DNA of 64,000 bases from Chelonoidis abingdonii (GCF_003597395.2 NC_133770.1:94722206-94786205), one strand, 5' to 3'. Positions 13,946-29,100 are shown, counted from the first letter of the stretch. The notes: generated from the letters alone by a model not told the origin. Numbers and translations are program-made.

Positions 13946-14107
13946 CTAATTGCCAACCTGTGGAGGTCCTTCAGGAATGAGCGATGTGAAGAAGGTGGTG
14001 ATGAAGGACCAAGCTGAAGCCATGAATCCAGGATGCTGCTCTGTACTGCCATCTTCACCAGCATCTTCTCCACTCTCTTCATCAATCCCATCATCCATAA
14101 GACGCTC
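13946..14107 (-). CDS. HERPUD2: HERPUD2 terminal coding exon 8 (residues 355-407 and stop)
   Basis: The exon follows the acceptor AG at 14108-14109 and reads ERLMDDGIDEESGEDAGEDG, then the hydrophobic tail ASAWSFITTFFTSLIPEGPP, to a TAG stop at 13946-13948. The acidic patch and hydrophobic tail match the mammalian C-terminus as remembered. Confidence 0.96.
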   Translation of the reverse strand, partial: ERLMDDGIDEESGEDAGEDGSTEQHPGFMASAWSFITTFFTSLIPEGPPQVGN

Positions 14108-17100
14108 CTTTTAAGAGAGAAATTGTCTAAATGATTTAATTGCTTTAATAAAGAGGCAGATATATTAATGGAAAATTTTTTCCTACATAAAGTAACCCTA
14201 TTAACAGGGCAACTCCCTGTGAAGGATCTAGTAGCAATAAACAGACTTACTCCACTGTTGAATGGGTTTTATAAGTAGCAATTCTCTATTAAATACTATA
14301 GACAAAGATGAAGGCAGGACTGATCTGGTTTTTCATAATAAGGCTTTTATCATTAAATTTTTAAAAACAAAAAGCTAATTTCCCTTCTGTCCATTCCACA
14401 TATTAAAGTTACTTTTTTTTTTTTTGGTGGTGGTGGTAAAAAAAGAAGTGCATTTCCATCCTCATTCCCTTCCAATTCAAGCTGAATTTTGTACTACTAT
14501 TCAGTTACAAATACAGATTATTTGAAGGAGAGCGAATACAGGAAAACACGAAACATCCAAGTTGACATTCACCTACCATCTCCTCAAGGTCAGGGTTATT
14601 TACATTTTGTCCATCACGGTTCACTTCTGCATTGTTATTGGCTGCCTGTTGCTGGCCTCCCTCTTGCCTAAAGGGGAACCATCCAGCTTGGTGTCTATTT
14701 AATAAAATGAACAATTAAAAGCTTTGTCTCTCGAAATTATAAAGCTGCTGATGAAATTTCTACAATGGGAAAATAACTGCTATCTACATGCCCAAGTCTC
14801 ATTAAACTTACTTGTAGATGAAGAACAGATAATCCATTCTTCATCTTGATAAGACTGTTGGGGGAATACTGGAGTCTGAGAATTATTTCTAAGTAACAAA
14901 ACTGAACAGATCCCTGTTAACCCAAATATAGAATAAAATGCTTAGAACAGCTAATATCTATATTTTAAGTCAGCACTGAAAAATTCTGCGTTTTTTTCCC
15001 TACTTGGCTGTCAAAAAAAAAAAAAAAAACCCTCAAAAAAAACAAACAACACCTTGATATTTTAGTGATGTCAGTGATCATGGTAATGTGCAAATGAATA
15101 TTTTGTTCCTGAGCTACTCAGTTTTAATGTTTCTGACAGGCAATTTTAAGTCGGTAGCACGACATAGCAGAATCAATCATATTTTGTTGAACATGAGAAT
15201 GCAAACATCTTAAATGTAGATCTTTTCAATTTTAATTCCTTAAAAATTACCTCTTGAAAGTAGCCCAAGATGGAAGTGCTATGTAATCACTAAGTATTTC
15301 TGGCACTTTCCACTTCCATCCAGATCACACTAGGTGCCTTCACCCTGTCTGAGATGGCATTTTTCAATTCATTAAACCTCAGTGTCATTGTTAATGAATT
15401 TTGGTAGCAAAAGGCAGTAGCTTCCGTGTGTGTGTGTGGGGGGGGGGGGTGTTTAGTTTTTTTAAAAGCTTTCTTTTTCTGATATCTATAATGTCCCTGA
15501 ATGTTGGATTCTGGAGTGTCTCCACTGAGCCCATACAAGTTACTGGGAACACTCAGTAAGTATATCTGTGCTTACTTCAAAATTGAGTTCAGCTTTACAG
15601 TTCATCTTTAAGATCCCCAATCAGTAACAATATATAATTTACGTCAATGCAAACAAATGCTTTTGAAATTAATCAAACAAAATTCAATTCTTCCTTCACT
15701 CACCTCTTAAGTTCTGTTTCCAAAATTCTATGTTTCCCTACAACAGTTAATAAGTTGACATCACCGATATCTAAAAAGCAGCACGTTTTAGGTGTGATGC
15801 CCATCAGCTCTCAGAGGAAAAGGGAACCTAGAACTCAAGAATTCTATATTTTGAGACTACATCTGAACATCTGTTTGAAAGCCGAGTTTCTATATGTGTC
15901 CTGTTAATGATTATTGTTAATTCTTCCCTTTCACAAATTCTTTGGAGTTCACCTTTAACATTGGAATTCTGTAAAAAGTGATCCAATTTCACATCTTTAA
16001 AAGTCAGCTTATAATGATAGTCATACACTGATAATCATACTCCATGTAGCTAAACTACAGCTATTCATAACTGAATATTTTTTACTCACAAATAAACCAG
16101 TAACATGGCTCCCATCACCATGACAAATCGACTGAAGGAAGAATAGAAGTATACAATGCTGAGGAGAATAGCTGCTCTAGAGAATGTGTACATCCAGTCT
16201 AACCAGTCTCGATTGAAGTCCTCCTCATTCACTACTGGACCTCCTTGTGCATTCATTTGAACATTCTGGTTTACAGGCCTGTTCTCCCGTGCTGCTACGT
16301 TTGGCACTACTGGTGGCTCATTTGCAGGAACATGCTCTGAATTTACAGGCTGCGCAACGGCTGATATGACTGGCTCCGTGCTGGATGTTGCCTGGGCTGA
16401 AACTGCAGCTTGACTGAAATTTAAAAATAGGTTTTCTGAAAAGCCAGCTTTGTATCAGAAGTAATATTTAAACCCAAGCTTCCTTACAACTCTTCTGTAC
16501 AGAGAAAAATGCCAGCTGAAGCACTTAGGAAACCTGAGATCTTAAATACAGTATATAAAATATATACCAACTTAATAGGTATTATATGTGATAAAGAAGA
16601 AATTCCTCTTCTTTCTATAGTACCTCTGGACAGAGATATGGCAACTCTCATCCATCTTTTCCCTCCTTCATTTTATACATTGTTCTGCAATAAGTTTAGA
16701 CACATACAAGCAAAAAATCCCAAAATTCATTCAACTAAATTTTCCCTCTTCCTACAGAAGAGACACACAGGATCCGTTTAAGTAAAAGCTCTTTACTTTT
16801 TCAGTAAAACATCAAAGTTTGGAAAATAAAATGAAATTTCATCTTTAAGAACCATTTTGTTATCAGGTAAGTGTGTCTTCTCTGGGGTCTCAGTTGATTG
16901 TGTGATCTAGCACAGAATCAAAGTTGCAGTATCTGGATACCACAAGGTGAAAGTAGGGAAGATTTGGCCTTTATTATAACCCTTTTCCCAGCTGAGGACA
17001 CTGCTTCTTCTGGACAAAGACTATGCCAATTCCATGCATCCAGTAGCAAGGATTAGAGTGACACGCGGCATTACCTCTCAATCAGCAGTTGTATGCCGTC

Positions 17101-20100
17101 CTCATAATGTTCCCAGCCCCACCGCCAACTGAGTAAGGTCGGAGAGAGGAGAGGATCTACCTCTGGGACCAAAATTCTCATCCAGTATGATGCACTGACG
17201 TTCAACAGGGCTACTTCCTTGCTTTTTGGCTTAAAAATGACTGGAATCCATTTTACTTGGCATGGGAGATTTTTTCTGGTCTTGCTAACCTCAACTTGAA
17301 AATACAATTTTTTTTTAATGATAATTGTGATTTGAGCCTATTACTAGCTACCCCATCTTGCAGAAGTGTTGCCTGGGCAGTACAGGGGCCAAATGAGTCT
17401 AATGTTTGTATCACACCAATTCCAGTGGTGAATGTTAATAAAGATACTTTCAAACAGAAGAATACCACTCTCAGTCATAAAACTTTAAAAGGAATACATT
17501 TTTAGAAGCCGGCTAAGTAATTTTTAATTGACTAGCCAAATTAAGTTAAGTGTAAAATAGTAAAACCAGACAAAAAGAAAGGAGGCGAGGCACAGAAATG
17601 TCAGTCACACAAACAGCAGCTAATTAGTTTTTTTATGGCAGGTTGTCATCACGGTAGGTGCACTAGGATGATACATGAAGTAACTTACTATTGCATGTAG
17701 TACTGACGTGCGTACATTTGTTGCCACCATATCATCTGTAATGGGCTGAACGCAGGGTACATTGGAAATCCAGTAGAAACACCTTGACCTGCAAACTGGT
17801 TGTCTATGTTGCTACAGGGAATTAAAAACAAAAAACCCACTCAGATTATGGCTATTAATAATTACAAATACATTTATTATTCTAAAACATAGATTACACT
17901 GGGCACTTTTTTCTTCAAGTGCTCCATGAGAATTCAATATCAATAAAATCGTAAAGACATCCTTTGGACAAATACCTGATCCATCACACAAACGGTATTA
18001 CTGTGCAAAATGAAGAGCTCTTTGTCAGAGAGAAAAGGTCACCATAATTATGTGATCAATCCTCATCTGAATGTACCAACATTATTTCCATTCTAAAAAA
18101 CATTTGTTGCATCTAGCAGCTCTATCATTAACTACATCTGACTAAGGGGTTTGTGGCCAAATAATCATTGCTATTTACTTCATTATTAGAAGACAAACTT
18201 CTTAAAATCAGAGCTGCTGATCAAACAGGGTGTATATATTATAGGGAGAGATTATCTGCATTAGAAGACTTCACACGTTCAGAACCCACTATTACAGGCA
18301 TTTCAAGGAACTATCAGCGTTTAAGGCCAGAAAGGACTACCAGATCATATATCACAAACCACCAACACCACATACACATTAACCCAACAACTAAAATTAG
18401 TCCAAAGTATTACAGCCCACAGAAGACTGTTACGTGCCACAGGCAGAAAACAAGAGGGACTGAGGTGCGTGAATATCCAAGACCCCAGCAATGGCAGAGA
18501 ATTGATTAAAATGTACTTTAACTCTATTATAGCTTTCTCTTTGAAAGCCATGATAGAAATATCACTATTCACAACCACAGAATCAGCAAGGATTGACTGG
18601 TCATAGAAAGCAAGCTACCCCCTCACCCCTAGAAGTAGCCCCTTCGCATCCTGGTTGCAAGACACTGGAAGAACATTGTGGGTAACCTTACTCTAACATG
18701 GCTCATGCACTCTTTTGTGGATAAAAGAACTTTGTGCCATAGGGAACCTTCCCAATTCATTAAATTCACATGAAAAAAAATAAAGAAATTCCTACATGGA
18801 AGCTGAAGGAAGTATTTTATATCTCACAGTCACACAGTATGTTTTGGTACGATTCCCAATTCTTCCCAAAAAACTCTGGGGTTTCTTATGGCATCTGCCA
18901 ATGGATTTTTTAGGACAGCACTATAGCATAAAGCAATAATTTAAAAAAGTTTATTCATACTGCAGTTAGCAACAGAAGCAAATGCTGCAAATACACGGCA
19001 GACTACAATTCTGTCCTGGGTAGACCACTGTCTGGAAAAGTGTTACCAAGAGATTCCACTAGTCCACCAGATATTCAGATAGTCAAGGAAAGCCAAATGA
19101 GAGGAAGGAGGAGTGAAAGCTATCAATATTTTTTAAGGAATTTTTCATCTCTGGTCACTGCCCAAAGCACTCAAGAAAGAAAAGAGATGATCATATTATG
19201 AAAATGTACAGACTGGCATCTCCTTTTGAAATCCCAAGTGGGATGAGTTTGGCATAGGGAATGAATTTGGGCAAGTATCATTACTTCCCCCTTCTTCCTC
19301 CTCAGTTGAACCCCTGGGTATCAGTGCTACCTGGTATTATGCTGAGACAATTTGTAGGACCGTAGCAAGTACCTTTTTTTTAAATATTTGGTATAGCTTA
19401 GTTTTCTTTTAGTTGTGCTCCATGCTCCAGTAACAAGTTCTGAATGTACTCTATATTCTTCATTTTAGTGATCTGGAGCGCATTCGAAAAAAACCAAAAG
19501 CTTGTTTATAGTTGTTAAAAAAAATCCACTTTTTCTTCCCCCATAGTGATGCTGCTTGGAATGCTTGGAAGTGGTGTTTGGAATTTGTGACCCTACTTCA
19601 TACCACATTTGAAAATTTGTGACACGATCTTAAAAAAAAAAAAACAACCAACTCTGAAGGGAGAGGAAGGAACAGAAAAAGACGCTAGTCACAGTTAAGT
19701 CAAGACTATGGGAGACTTTAATAAGACAGGGTCCTAAGCTACTTCTGCTTTTCACACCAAAACCATTTGCATGCTTTATTATCGATTACTGGAGAGTGTT
19801 TCCCGAGAGGCAAGATACACTTTCATACCTAATAATGTCAAACTCTGAAGTCCACTGAGTTTCTCATTTTCTATCACTCAGAGAAATCTCGGCTTCAGAG
19901 AAGCACTCTGTGGTGCTAACTTGTCAAGCTATATTTGATTTACTTGGAAAACTCAACAGATGCTAGCACAAAAATAAGTATACAGCCAACATATTTGAAA
20001 GCTATCAACAGGGGCATTTGGGCAAAATGCTCAGAACTCAATTAAATACATTGCATGGCAGAGTGGAAAAACAATATTTAACCAAAAAACTGACAGTCCC

Positions 20101-23100
20101 TCTCAAGTAAAGAATTGGTGCACTCTCCCTGGAAAGAAGAGGGAAAGAGGGAGCATGAGCACACCTGTTCTTCAGTGGGGGTGAAAAACTATATAATATT
20201 CTTTGGCTTAGGTTTATGGGTTTCCACTGTCTCCCTCACACACCATTTCATCTCCTACATCATTCAGCCAAGCTGTCTCCTACCCAAACCAACAGGAAGC
20301 AAAACCACCTCTCCAGTGTTGTCACTGTCACCTCTAATCTTCTAATGTGCTTAGATATCAAAATGACAGAACCTTAAAATTAAATTCCTCTGGTCCTTTT
20401 GTATATATTTTGTTTTTGTTTTTTTTCCTGTACAAGATGGGAGTTTTCTCCCATCACATAAAATCCTTAGAAACCAGAGAAGCAAGTTGCAAAGGGAGAG
20501 GGTGCAAGATGTGTGACTTTGGCCTGGTCTACACTACGTGTTTATACCGATTTTAGCAGCGTTAAACCGATTTAACGCCGCACTCGTCCACACTACGAGG
20601 CCCTTTAAATCGAAATAAAGGGCTCTTTATATCGCTTTCTGTACTCCTCCTCAATGAGGAGTAGCGCTAAAATTGGTATTATCGTATCGGATTAGAGATA
20701 GTGTGGCCGCAAATCGATGGTATTGGCCTCCGGGCCGTATCCCACAGTGCACCACTGACCGCTCTGGACAGCTATCTGAACTCGGATGCACTGGCCAGGT
20801 AGACAGGAAAAGCCCCGCGAACTTGTTGAATTATTTCTGTTGGCCGACGTGGACTATGATCAGCATAGGTGACACGCAGAGCTCATCAGCACAGCTATCT
20901 ATGCAGTCTCCTGAGAACAGAAAAAGAGCTCCAGCATGACCACACGGAGGTACTGGTATTCTGATCACTATTTGGAAGGAATCTGTGCTAACAGAACCCC
21001 GTTCCAAAAGACGAAATGTAAAAAACATTTGAAAAAAAAATTTCCAAGGCCATGATGGACAATAGCCACACAGAACTCAGTGCAGTGCAGAGTGACAAGT
21101 GAAGGAGCTCAGACAGCCTACCAGAAAAACCAAAGAAGCAAACGGAAGGGTCTGGGCAGGGCCAAAAAACATGTCGCTCTACACTGAGCTGCATGCCAAT
21201 TTTAGGGGCTGCGCCACCACTACGCCCCCATGTCCTTGGTCCATGTGCGGGGTTGTAATCTCAGCCATGCCTGAGGATTAATCATTCCGAATTAGCGTTA
21301 AACCAATGGATGGAACAAGGTAAAGTCAGACGAGAAGAAAGTCAGGACATGTAGCCCCTTGCATGCACACAGTCGGACTCCCCACGTACCAATCAGACCC
21401 ACTTCTATTAGCCAGTCCCCTAGGACATATTTCTTTCCCCTCGATTCCAAGGGATGGACACTTGAGATTCCATCACCAGCGCCTTACCCCAGACCCACTT
21501 ACCTCCAGCGTGAATCAGTCCGAGTAATTTCCACCTTATCCGTGCGCTCGAGAGCTATGCTGACTGTACTCCTATTGCCTGAATGAGCAGAAAGAAAACA
21601 TACAGCGTGCGCCCTGTTTGAGAATATGCTAGACCGGTACTTAGCTTTCAATCTGAATCTCCTCCTCTGTCCTATATGGAGGCATGCATAGCGAACCTAT
21701 TTGGCGAGTCCTTTTCTGCGCGCGACGCCATTGAGCAAACGCGTAACAACTAGCTAACCATCGAAGATCATATATGCCTTTTTGTTTTTAATCCACTAGC
21801 GGGATTATTCTGGGGATGGAGGTGCGGGGAGAGGAATGGCGCAGAAATTAACAACTCTGAGGGAGGCTGTTCCCGTAAAACCCACAGCCTAGACTCCCCA
21901 TGTTTAAGCGCTCCTGTTGAAACCTACAGACATTTGGCGTCGACCTACAAGCCAAAGCCTTCATATAGTAATTCATCGAAGAACTAAGCTGTGGACTTGA
22001 TTGGGGGCAAGAGCCTATGCGGTGAGTGTCCGTTCCTCACCCCCATCCGCTGCCCTCCGACCACTTGTTACCGTCCATTAGTAGCCTACTTCTGCGGATG
22101 CCGTATAGCGCAACTGTTAGCAATCCATGCGCGTTGTGTTCTATCATGGGGAGGCATTTTTTAACATAAGCTACATAGCTGAACTGTCCGATTTTGGAGG
22201 CCTCCCTCTCGTGTTCTGTAACCGGGGGTCTGATTGCTGGCACATTCAAGAAACAGTCCACTCTTATTATACCATACACTTTCTGTGTTTATCCGCAGCA
22301 CATAACTAGATAGCGAGTTCTACATTCGCGTTAAGTAATCTCCCTGGGTTTGAAACTTCAGGAGAGTTTATGACAATGGGGAGCACTTGCTTTTTCATGG
22401 GCTCTTTTTTCACAATACTCGCAGAGTCTGTCCAGCCGTGCTTGATCCAGAGGCTCCTACGCTTTGACTGCTTGCGCAAGCCTTACGAAAAGGAGAATAC
22501 CTTAACCTTAGAACTATGCAAGCCAAGTTCGCGGGCTTTTCAGACTCTGAGGTTGGTACCTGCGACGGGCTGAGCATACACCGGAGTAAGTCGTGATTGC
22601 AAGGATTGCTCCTCTGTCGTCGCTTTGGCAGACGCTCCGGTCCCAGCTGCATGCAAATCTCTTTGCCCGAGCTACCATCCAGCCCCGACCCCCGTGAGGG
22701 GGGGGCAGGGGTGATTAGCAGTTGATCTTCCATGAAATAACAGCCACACGGTGGGGAAGGGAACGGTTCGCATTTCCGTGCCAGCAAGCGATGCATCCTA
22801 GAGAATATGGGAAGCGCCTAGATCCGAGTATCACTATTCGAATTTAGGCTACGCCGTGTCTTCGTTTGGGGGAGTGAGGTCCCGATTAACTGTCCGCGAA
22901 TTGATCAATGAGCCGGTTAAGCTCAAGTGAGTTGCATGAAGGAGCGACGTGTCTATGAAGCCCAAAGACAATGTGTGAACGGATACATGTGCCGTTAAAT
23001 CGGAGTGGCCGCAATAATCGCCCCAGTTTAAAAATTGCTGCCTGCCTAGTGTAAAAGTCCGCGAGTTGCTTGTCCCCTGTGTGAGATCCCTAATGGATCT

Positions 23101-26100
23101 GCAACAATTGCACTACACAGCATGAGCGAAATGACCACAGGAACAGGCACTCAAAATTTAAGATGCAAAATGCGATGATCCTTTGTCCACCGTTGAACTG
23201 AGGAGCGAGATGTATACTAAAGTTAGCAACAGTGCTGCTTGAGTGAGTGATACCCATAAAAGTGGGCTCTTATGTTCCCCATGATACGCACTGTTGTGTA
23301 GATTAGCGCCAAGCATTCAGTGTTCTCTTGTTATAATATCATTGTATCTTTTTAAGTTACCAGGAGTCAACCACCAATTGTTCAGTTTGGACAAAATAGT
23401 GCCGTCCCATTACATCGTTCCCGTTCCGCATACGGAGTGAGCTAGACTGCTCTACATTTTTTCGCAATGCTTCCTCACCGATACTCGCCAATCTAACCGA
23501 CACTAGGCGCTACCTTGCCAGATACAGAGTCGTGAGGACATAAAGAGTTAACATCAGCGAGACCGGATGATTAACATTACTACGCATAGACCCTCTCAAC
23601 CTATCTAGTATTCTCCCAGCAACTTCATGGATAATGTATTACACCGGCGAATCGGAAATGAAGTGCATTACTTGCGATAGAATAAAACATGTCTCAGGAT
23701 AAAATAGTTTAAAGTCTCTTTAACTATCAAAGGACATAGCGTAGATTTTCAATGAAGTAATTGAGCAAGCAGAACAATTTAAAAGAATAAAAGACAGTGA
23801 ACGTGAAGTACCCTGTACACTCGAACTTATGACGAGAGAAAGATTATAGTTATGACATATATGTAGGGATAGATTACTTGAGCGGTTGTTTACCTTATAA
23901 TTGAGAACTAGCGTAAGTGTATGAAAGACAAATTAATTTTGATCACTGCAAATCCCTTCCCTCCAAAGGTCGCAGAGCAGAAGACTACCTGGAATGAAAC
24001 AGCACGCAATAGTCATCTGCAGATAGCTGCAGGCCCCAGAATCCCAAAACTACTTAAGAAAAACTAACAATGCTCTATTATGTATGCTGGTTGAGAGCTT
24101 CTAGGGAAGCAACAGACAAGCGCAGGCCTATCAAAATGCTCCAGCGTAAGCGAATTTGCCACATGCTCCCTTCCGCAGCTCCAATCATCATCAGATAACT
24201 TATATCCACTCTAGGTTCATATTCTCCTATTCTGAGGCGCACCACCCCTCCGATATTTGTGATAGAAGACAACGCGTGGGCTTACAGGCTTTTCCCAAAC
24301 AATCTCCGACCCTACTCCCTACTCCCACCTTATGGGACACAAGTGTCCCCAGCACACTGTAGACAGTGGCATTCGTTATCTCTAACATAGGCACTGTGAA
24401 TAATGATGTGCTAGTAGGGGCCATTCTTTCCCCTCTCCCCTTCCCTCCCTCACGCTCCTCCACCATGTCGCCCGAGTGACTAAACCCCCACTTGCCCATG
24501 AGTGCATATGTGCTACACATAAACATGGGCAATTACAGTGAGTGTTGCACTGCCCCACTTGTGCCTCCCGATCTTTGTGGGCTCTCTCTCGTAACGTAGT
24601 TTTGTATAGGAACCTCATTTTTATTGAAATCAAAAAAGAATACATGATTTTCAAACGATAGTTGACTTTATTCACTTACTTACCGACTAAGGCGTTTAAT
24701 CGAAAGGTGGTGGGGGGTGTTGAAGCTTTATCAAGGGTCGCATATGGAGGTTTGTCTCATATTATTCTACAAGGGGGTGCCTTTTGAAGTTAGGTTCATT
24801 CACCGATGATGTATAAAACAAACTGGGAGCAACCCAAAACACCAGAACCTAAACCGCGAGCGATCCTACCCTGGCCCCTGATGAAAAGATCTCAAATATT
24901 TCCACGAAAGTTTAACACTTTCTTCATCATGACTATGTTACAGCTAAAACAGATAGCACGCGCTTCTCGGCTGTCTCAGATGCCGATCTGCTGCCCTAGC
25001 GTGTCTGACGCTGCACCCTGAAGGCACCATTATATCTACCGGCCGGGCGATGGTGACAGTGCCATTTGCGCTCCACGCCTGAGCCCTATCACCTTGCACA
25101 ATATCAAATGTTCTCCCTCCCTCTACATTGACAGGACTGAGTGTTGGAGCACACACATTCCAGCAGCCAATAACAAAGGGGACAGTCTAGTTGTGCTGAG
25201 GTAGCGTAGATCCTAGCGATCCCACTATGAGTGCTCGACCGTGCCCCGTAATGTGCAGCTCATCGCTACGCCTGCCCCCTTTGTTAAAAACAAGTCAATA
25301 GTGGCCATTCTGACCTAAGACCAAAGTTCCCTCTCTCGTGAGCCTCTGTATAGTTTGAACAGCTCCGTGGTCACACAAATCTCGTGTCGCGAGGGCTGGG
25401 CTGTTGTTATGGCCTGTCATGGAGCCATGGCAACCCAGACGGCGCAGCCACTATGCGCTGGTGCGTCTACTTCCCCACCCGATTAAAACTGAGCAAGACA
25501 TAGGCAGCGACAACTTCAAGTCAATCACTCCCCCAACCTGTTATTTTCTCTCTGTGCGTTACTGAGGAAGTCCATAGTCCCTTTGCTGCAGCAAGTGTTA
25601 ACAGACCAGAGCCGTGCCTTCTGAATAGCCACATGCGAAGTAGGCTCAATGGGAACCCCCTTCCCCGCTCAGATCAACATCCCCAGGCGGAGTATCTGTT
25701 GCTGAGAACATCCACTTGTGATCCACCATTGCTTGCAGCTACATTGAAAATACCCCTGCTGGCCTAGGTGTTAACGATCATACTCACGTCGGTGTGTGCC
25801 TGGTAGCGTCGTGATGACAAGATAGCGATATGGGTTCCATCTATCGCCCCGCACCACAGTTAGGGAATTCCCATTGCACGCCAAAATGCCATCCTGAACA
25901 TTACTGGCCAAAGCACATGTTTAGCCCTAGAGGTCAACAACCCCTTGAAAGTGCAGGCAGGGCTACCTTAGTGATTGCTTTGCGCTACTTGGCATCCAGA
26001 GCAGCCCCCATCAAATCAATTGCCACTCCAAATGGGACTAGCCTCGACTCTGACGGACCCTGGAGCTGTCCTGGCGGTGTGCAAGCTTCCAGAGGCAGTT

Positions 26101-29100
26101 ATTGCCACTCGACTTCTCCACGATCGTGAGGGTCTGCTCCTCCATGAGTACTTGGTATTCTGTTACTGACGTTTCATGCCTCCCGGCCTAAGGCCACCAG
26201 GGGCACCCACCTGAGTCACAACCGCTAGTTTCCATGAGAACTGCTCTTTACGTACTCTACCGGATTCATCAGCCCAATGCCAAATCTCCGATGCCTGCCA
26301 ATAACTATGTGCGGGCGGTTTCTACCCACCCAGAATTCAATGCTGCTCGATGTCACCCCGTGACTCAAATTATTCACGTGTCCCGATGGGTATAAACCCG
26401 CCCCATTACCAGAGGAAGTGCCTAGGGGCGCGCCCGCGAGCAGCCACCCAGGCCTGCAGTGGCGTGCCGCCGGCGAGCTCACCAGCCGGCCGGAGGCCGG
26501 GTTCGGGCCTGCTGTCCATGCACCAGCCCCGGAGCAGTACGGCCATACTGCGCCCCCACCTCCCTCGGCCCGTACCCCCTCCCCGGGAACCTCGCCGCCA
26601 CTGGAGCGGCTCCAAGGCCCTGCACTCCCCCTCCCCGATTGACGTCCTGTCTTAAAGTCTTCTGGGGGACCCAAAGGAGAGGTACTGCCCCCCGGACCTG
26701 ACCCCCAGATCTTGAGGGCGGATCTTGGTATGCTCATCTGCCCTCTTTCGCCCAAGTCCTCTCTAATCTGCTGTCCCCAGCCCTAGCCTCAGGGATGGGG
26801 GCATCCCTTTCATCCAAACTCATCTCTCCTCTAGGCACGTCGGGCATCTCTCACTAAACTGCACTTCTTTCTTCGCCTGGGACCAGTCTGTGGGGTGGTA
26901 GGGAATATTCTCATGGGAGATGAGGCTGTTTTCCTGCAGGTTCTTGTTCCTGTAGTGTCTGTATCTCTATTGGCCTACGTGACTGTCGGGTGTTATAGCC
27001 TAGAAAGTCAGAAGAGAATCCTTTACAGCAGCCCCCACAATAGATTTGCCCACTCCAAATTGATTCCCGACTGACCGGTAGCTGTCTGGCGTTGCAAGCT
27101 TCCAGAGGGCTATTGCCACTCGCTTCTCCACTGTGAGGGCTGCTCTCATCTTGGTATTCTGGCGTTTCGGGGCAGGGGAAAGCCAGTCACAAAGTTCCAT
27201 GAAAGTGCTCTTACGTATGCGATTCACAGCCAATGCAAATCGTCCCATGCCTGCAAAACTATGCGGTCCCACCAGTCTGTGCTTGTTTCCCCGGGCCCAA
27301 AATCAGCGTTCGATGGGTAGAACCCGCCCCATTACCAGCAGGAGCTCCAAAGCGCAGGGGCCCGTGGTTAGGGAGAATTCAGTCTCCATGTCCTCATCAC
27401 TCTCGTCGCCACGCTGCCGTAGCCGCCTCCTCCTCGCCTGCCTTTGCAGTTCATGGTTCACCACAGACTGCACGAGAATGCGCGAGGTGTTTACAACGTT
27501 CACGATCACACTGTTGATCTGAGCAGGGTCCATGCCTGCTGTGCTATGGCGTCTGCACAGTTCACGCAGGAAAAAAGGCGTGATACGGTTGTCCGCTGCT
27601 TTCACTTAGGGAGGGGTGAGGCTGTACCCAGAACCACCCGCGACAACGATTTTTGCCCATCAGGCACTGGGCTTTCAACCCAGAATTCCAAGGGGCGAGG
27701 GAGACTGCGGGAACTATGGGATAGCTACGGGATAGCTACCCACAGTGCAACACTCTGGAAATTGATGCTAGCCTCGGACCATGGATGCACACCGCCGAAT
27801 TAATGTGCCTAGTGTGGCCGTGTGCAATCGACTTTCTACTATCTGTTTTATAAAACCAGTTTATGTTAAATCGGAATTATCCCGTAGTGTAGACGTACCC
27901 TTTGTTTATACATTCCTGAGCTAACCTCAAAAAGCACTTTGAAAAAGCCAAACCCCAACCTAAACTTACCCACATTATCTGGAAGTTTGTCTACATAGTC
28001 CTACACTTCAGACCACAGGACTGCGAACTGCAGTGCACACTCACTGTAACTTCCCCATGTTTATGTCAGCACCATTCACATGGGGCAGTTACAGCACAGC
28101 ACTTGGCGGGGGGGGGGGAAGAAATGCTGCAATTCACATCCCTGTAGTACGAACTGCAGCACAGTGCGGACATTGCCTAAGTGATGGAGTTCAGATTGAG
28201 AAGGGCTTCAAACAGAGGGTGTGCCTCAGATGAATGAAACTAGAAAGATTATTTTTTGTGGGAAGAATCTGGAATTCTTAGGAAGTTTTGTAAGAGGTTG
28301 TCTGTGTCCATAAGCATCAAAACACATTTTATTTCTAAGTTGGATTTTCTTGGCCTGTCTGTATCTGCAAGATGATCACTGTGTTTTCCAGGTAGTTTCT
28401 GTCTGCATAATTTGGAGGAGGATTTTGCAGTGGAGCAAAATATTGTCTATTCAAGATACTAGTCTCATTTTAGGTAAGCAACCGGTAAGAAATCCAAATA
28501 TTTCCAACATAATCCTTTTGTAATAAGTGTACAGGGTACTCTTTTTTAAAATATGTTGTTCCATTTACCTAAATCAGTTGTTTTGAATTATTAAAGAGCA
28601 ATAAAACTATTTTATTGACAATTTATCTTATGACTACATAGCCATAGAAATAAGGGGATTATAGGTGAGAGGGTCTAGCCTAGTAGTAACCGGTCCTTGA
28701 TAACTATGTACATGTAGCAGTAGCATGTTATCTATGCTCATGACTCAGATCTCCCTCTTCACTCTCCTTTTGTCCAAACTAACATCTGTGTGACTTCCTG
28801 ACACGAATATAAGCTGATGCTTGGCATCCACAAAAGGGATGGAACAAAGCTTTGAACCTCTCATATTCCTCAGTCTCGCCTCCCTCAGTCACTGTGGACA
28901 TCATCCTCCTTGTCATTCAGAACTGTAATCAATGTGCAGTCTTAGGCCAGGTCTACACTGCGACTTTAAATCGGTTTAATGGCCGATATACCGATTTAAC
29001 GCTGTATCCGTTCACACGACGTCGTCATTAATATCGAGTTAAACGGCTCCTTAAATCGNNNNNNNNNNNNNNNNNNNNNNNNNGAGTTTATCTCTGAATA

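Larger units (their letters stand above)
20521..27900. mobile_element. Harbinger (PIF) DNA transposon, assembly-damaged
   Basis: The left end GGCCTGGTCTACACTACG and the right end, whose reverse complement begins GGGTACGTCTACACTACG, form the inverted termini. TTT flanks both sides (20518-20520, 27901-27903). It is collinear with the better-preserved 4.2-kb element at 52101-56335: Myb-like gene start near 20900, transposase on the minus strand near 27000-27330. At 7.4 kb it is inflated: about 21250-26415 reads as noisy sequence, and 26415-26990 has no counterpart in the other copies. Confidence 0.8.

Noticed and set aside
27000..27340. Host HARBI1 gene
   Set aside because: The fragment lies inside a transposon with matching termini and another copy at 55 kb; only the element transposase fits.
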